Assembly: GCA_905199285.1 (NCBI GenBank)
Contig: CAJKFZ010000027.1
Coordinates: forward strand, 1-17,444
From: an uncultured Ruminococcus sp.
GTDB lineage: Bacteria; Bacillota; Clostridia; Oscillospirales; Ruminococcaceae
Direction of reading: 5' to 3'
Length of the DNA stretch: 17,444 bases
Shown: one piece after another, positions 16,232-17,444 of the stretch
Position numbering within the stretch: position 1 is the first letter of the stretch
Layout of the letters: each line of letters opens with the position of its first letter
Made by a program: the position numbers and the translations under genes
Notes under the pieces: generated by a model
Told to the model about the DNA's origin: nothing
Databases searched by the model: none
The model's input: only the letters and a program-made list of their open reading frames with translations

Positions 16232-16579
16232 CAGACTTTGGAGAATAAACAGCGTTTTATCTCGCAGATCATGACATCAAAAGCGCCTGCCAGAAAATGC
16301 GAAGATGTGGACCAGCAGGCGCTCACCTATTCTGAGATCAAAGCGCTCTGCACAGGCGATGAGCGAATCAAGGAAAAACTGATGCTTGAAAATGAGGTCA
16401 AGGAATTAAGAGTGCTGTCAGCAGAACATAATAATACTGTTTATGAAATGCAGGATAAGGTCAAGGCTTTTCCTACTGAGGAGAAAGTGCTGATTACTAT
16501 TCTTGATGAAATGCACACTGATCGTGAAACGCTCCGCAAGCTGCCGATTGATACAGAGACTAAGTTGCCCGTATTCTAA
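16232..16579 (+). pseudogene. Helicase C-terminal segment between two premature stops
   Basis: This lies in the same frame as the helicase, directly after TAG 16229-16231. It encodes QTLENKQRFISQIMTSKAPA, CEDVDQQALTYSEIKALCTG and a helical region, the usual continuation after the GTFDAY box in this helicase family. It ends at TAA 16577-16579 inside coding sequence (LPVF, stop, ITINGTEYTDKKEAA). No ribosome site precedes the first ATG-like codon, so independent translation is unlikely. Confidence 0.75.
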
Positions 16580-17016
16580 ATTACGATCAATGGTACGGAG
16601 TACACGGACAAAAAAGAAGCTGCCAAGGATTTTGAAACAGCGGCGCTTACAATCAAATATGCCGATACGCCTTTTAAAATCGGCAGTTTTCAGGGATTTG
16701 ATCTGTTAGTTACCATGCACAGTTCCGTAATTGGCAGAGACATGACAGCCTGTCTGAGGGGTGCCGCTTCACACACTACCAAACTGATTGAGAGCTTTGC
16801 ACATAATCTGAACCGCTTGAAATCTGCTCTCTACAACATCGACGGCAGAATCGAAAGAGTCAGGGAGAATCTCGCAAAGCTCAGGATCGACTATGCCGAA
16901 GCACAAAAGCTCGCAGCAGAACCATTCCCTCAGCAGGCGGAACTGGAAAGCAAGGAAGATCGCTTGAAAACCTTGACCGATGAGCTGAACAAGGCGGCTA
17001 TTGAAGCCAAAAAGAA
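16580..17016 (+). pseudogene. Terminal helicase segment, last part replaced
   Basis: Still in the helicase frame: ITINGTEYTDKKEAAKDFET, FKIGSFQGFDLLVTMHSSV, LRGAASHTTKLIESF, then a coiled-coil stretch ending FPQQAELESKEDRLKTLTDEL. This is the normal C-terminal region of the family. After about 17010 (EAKKN) the frame runs into DNA whose opposite strand encodes another element peptide, and ends at a chance stop at 17075-17077. The ancestral C-terminus is therefore lost or only nearly complete. Confidence 0.7.
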
Positions 17017-17031
17017 CTGTTTTGGCTTTTT
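17004..17031 (+). terminator. Terminator-like hairpin at a sequence junction
   Basis: AAGCCAAAA (17004-17012) pairs with TTTTGGCTT (17020-17028) around the 7-base loop AGAACTG, followed by more T (CTTTTT). It has the form of a rho-independent terminator for the plus operon, but both arms are also coding-like (EAKKN on plus, KKPKQ on minus). It may be an accident of the rearrangement at this point. Confidence 0.5.
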
Positions 17032-17150
17032 AGTGATACGCATAGCATCGCGCTTCATCTTCGCACGTTCAAAGTAACAAGTCTTTTCACGCTTCGGAGA
17101 GTTATAAGGGCAAAGATAAGAAACAGCCTGACCTTGAATAATCAACTTTG
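17017..17150 (-). pseudogene. Antisense fragment of an element gene with YFERAKMKRDAMRI motif
   Basis: On the minus strand 17100 to 17017 reads SPKREKTCYFERAKMKRDAM then RITKKPKQ. The pattern YFxRxKMxRDAxRI is the same as the basic tail of the coiled-coil gene near 6069-6114 (YFSRSKMQRDAQRIS). Upstream on the minus strand the frame stays open (GQAVSYLCPYN) with no clear domain or start. It is probably the end of another gene of this element type, joined in inverted orientation. The family is unknown. The left limit is the hairpin at 17004-17031; the right limit is uncertain. Confidence 0.45.
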
Positions 17151-17185
17151 ATACCAGTGGAGTCAAAGTGGAATCCAAACAATAT

Positions 17186-17335
17186 TTCGGAGCGTTTTCA
17201 AAACGTTCCGAATGCTGTACAATAAAAATTGCCGCATTGCTTATGCAAAACGGCAGCCGTAATTTTCGCAAAATTACAAATCTTACGAAATACTCGTAAC
17301 AATTTAATTATACTACGTTTGAAATAAGATTTCAA
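17186..17335. repeat. Cluster of five consecutive inverted repeats
   Basis: In order: TTCGGAGCGTTTT/AAAACGTTCCGAA (17186-17212, one mismatch, one-base centre); TGCCG..TTGC/GCAA..CGGCA (17230-17255); GTAATTTT/AAAATTAC with a 3-base loop (17259-17277, perfect); TTACGA/TCGTAA (17283-17299); TTGAAAT/ATTTCAA with a 3-base loop (17319-17335, perfect). None ends in a T tract, so they are not simple terminators. The region lies between the broken helicase end and the next gene, with no coding support. An oriT, an origin or a structured leader RNA are all possible. Confidence 0.65.
17195..17223 (+). promoter_or_regulatory. Possible promoter for the 17436 gene
   Basis: TTTTCA (17195-17200) and TACAAT (17218-17223) are 17 bases apart. 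The first inverted repeat overlaps the -35 box and spacer, as an operator might. The transcript would have a leader of roughly 205 bases holding four of the hairpins. The match is moderate and other starts are possible. Confidence 0.3.
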
Positions 17336-17435
17336 GGTGAACTGACAAGAAAAAACAAAATTCAGCATATTACACAATGCGGTAAGCGATATCTGTGTTG
17401 GCACTTAAATAAAAATAACAAAAAGGAGAAGATTT

Positions 17436-17444
17436 ATGCAGCAA
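17436..17444 (+). CDS. Start of a gene cut by the window edge
   Basis: AAGGAG (17423-17428) lies 7 bases before ATG 17436, a strong ribosome site in an A-rich leader. Only three codons (M Q Q) are visible, so no product can be named. It begins a new transcription unit after the inverted-repeat cluster. Confidence 0.7.

Noticed and set aside
8511..16579. Stop-codon reassignment (for example TAG read as Gln) to explain the in-frame stops
   Set aside because: Both TAG and TAA interrupt frames, the residues expected at these places seem to differ, and frameshifts occur too. Ordinary TAA/TGA/TAG ends are used elsewhere. Decay is simpler.
17243..17299. 18-codon ATG frame inside the inverted-repeat cluster
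   Set aside because: No ribosome site, and its sequence is set by the inverted repeats.
1..17444. CRISPR array, tRNA, rRNA, integrase or insertion sequence
   Set aside because: No regularly spaced direct repeats, tRNA-like folds, recombinase motifs or terminal repeats with a transposase frame were seen.

Overview
The window looks like the accessory part of a conjugative element (ICE or plasmid) from a gut-type low-to-moderate-GC Firmicute, Ruminococcus/Oscillospiraceae-like. The reasons are the AGGAG-type ribosome sites, a TTGACT-17-TATAAT promoter, A-rich leaders, and above all the giant TOPRIM / N6-adenine methylase / SNF2-type helicase 'polyvalent' proteins that such elements carry. No tRNA, rRNA, CRISPR array, integrase or IS transposase was seen.

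Layout. 1-313: a rho-independent terminator for a gene off the left edge, then a short leader with one possible 19-codon ORF. 314-562: the N-terminus of a sigma-like element protein that runs into antisense DNA near base 490. About 494-2868 (minus): an internal fragment of a second, diverged methylase-helicase, broken at both ends and carrying two frameshifts and a nonsense codon. 2833-2999 (minus): a near-consensus promoter and a 40-codon ORF that reads out of frame into that fragment. 3033-17010 (plus): a tightly packed operon of two small repeat proteins, a 27-residue membrane peptide, a coiled-coil protein, a DUF3991/TOPRIM protein and a helicase of more than 2400 residues. 17004-17150: a terminator-like hairpin next to an antisense fragment of another element gene. 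17186-17335: five consecutive inverted repeats. 17436: start of the next gene.

The main point is that the large plus-strand genes appear to be pieces of longer ancestral genes. The coiled-coil gene continues in the -1 frame after an A6 run at 5735-5740. The TOPRIM gene reads on through a TAG at 8511 and then, after another A6 run at 8696-8701, into the helicase frame. The helicase reads on through TAG 16229 and TAA 16577. If repaired, 6174 to about 17010 would be one polypeptide of roughly 3600 residues: degenerate CHC2 / DUF3991 / TOPRIM, repeated small modules, a MutS domain-I-like segment, LPD-type domains, an adenine methylase and an SNF2-like helicase. The interruptions use different stop codons and two A-tract shifts, so decay (or sequence error at homopolymers) explains them better than recoding.

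By analogy with other polyvalent proteins, such an operon would help process, prime or protect incoming element DNA after transfer. In this copy it is probably partly or wholly inactive.
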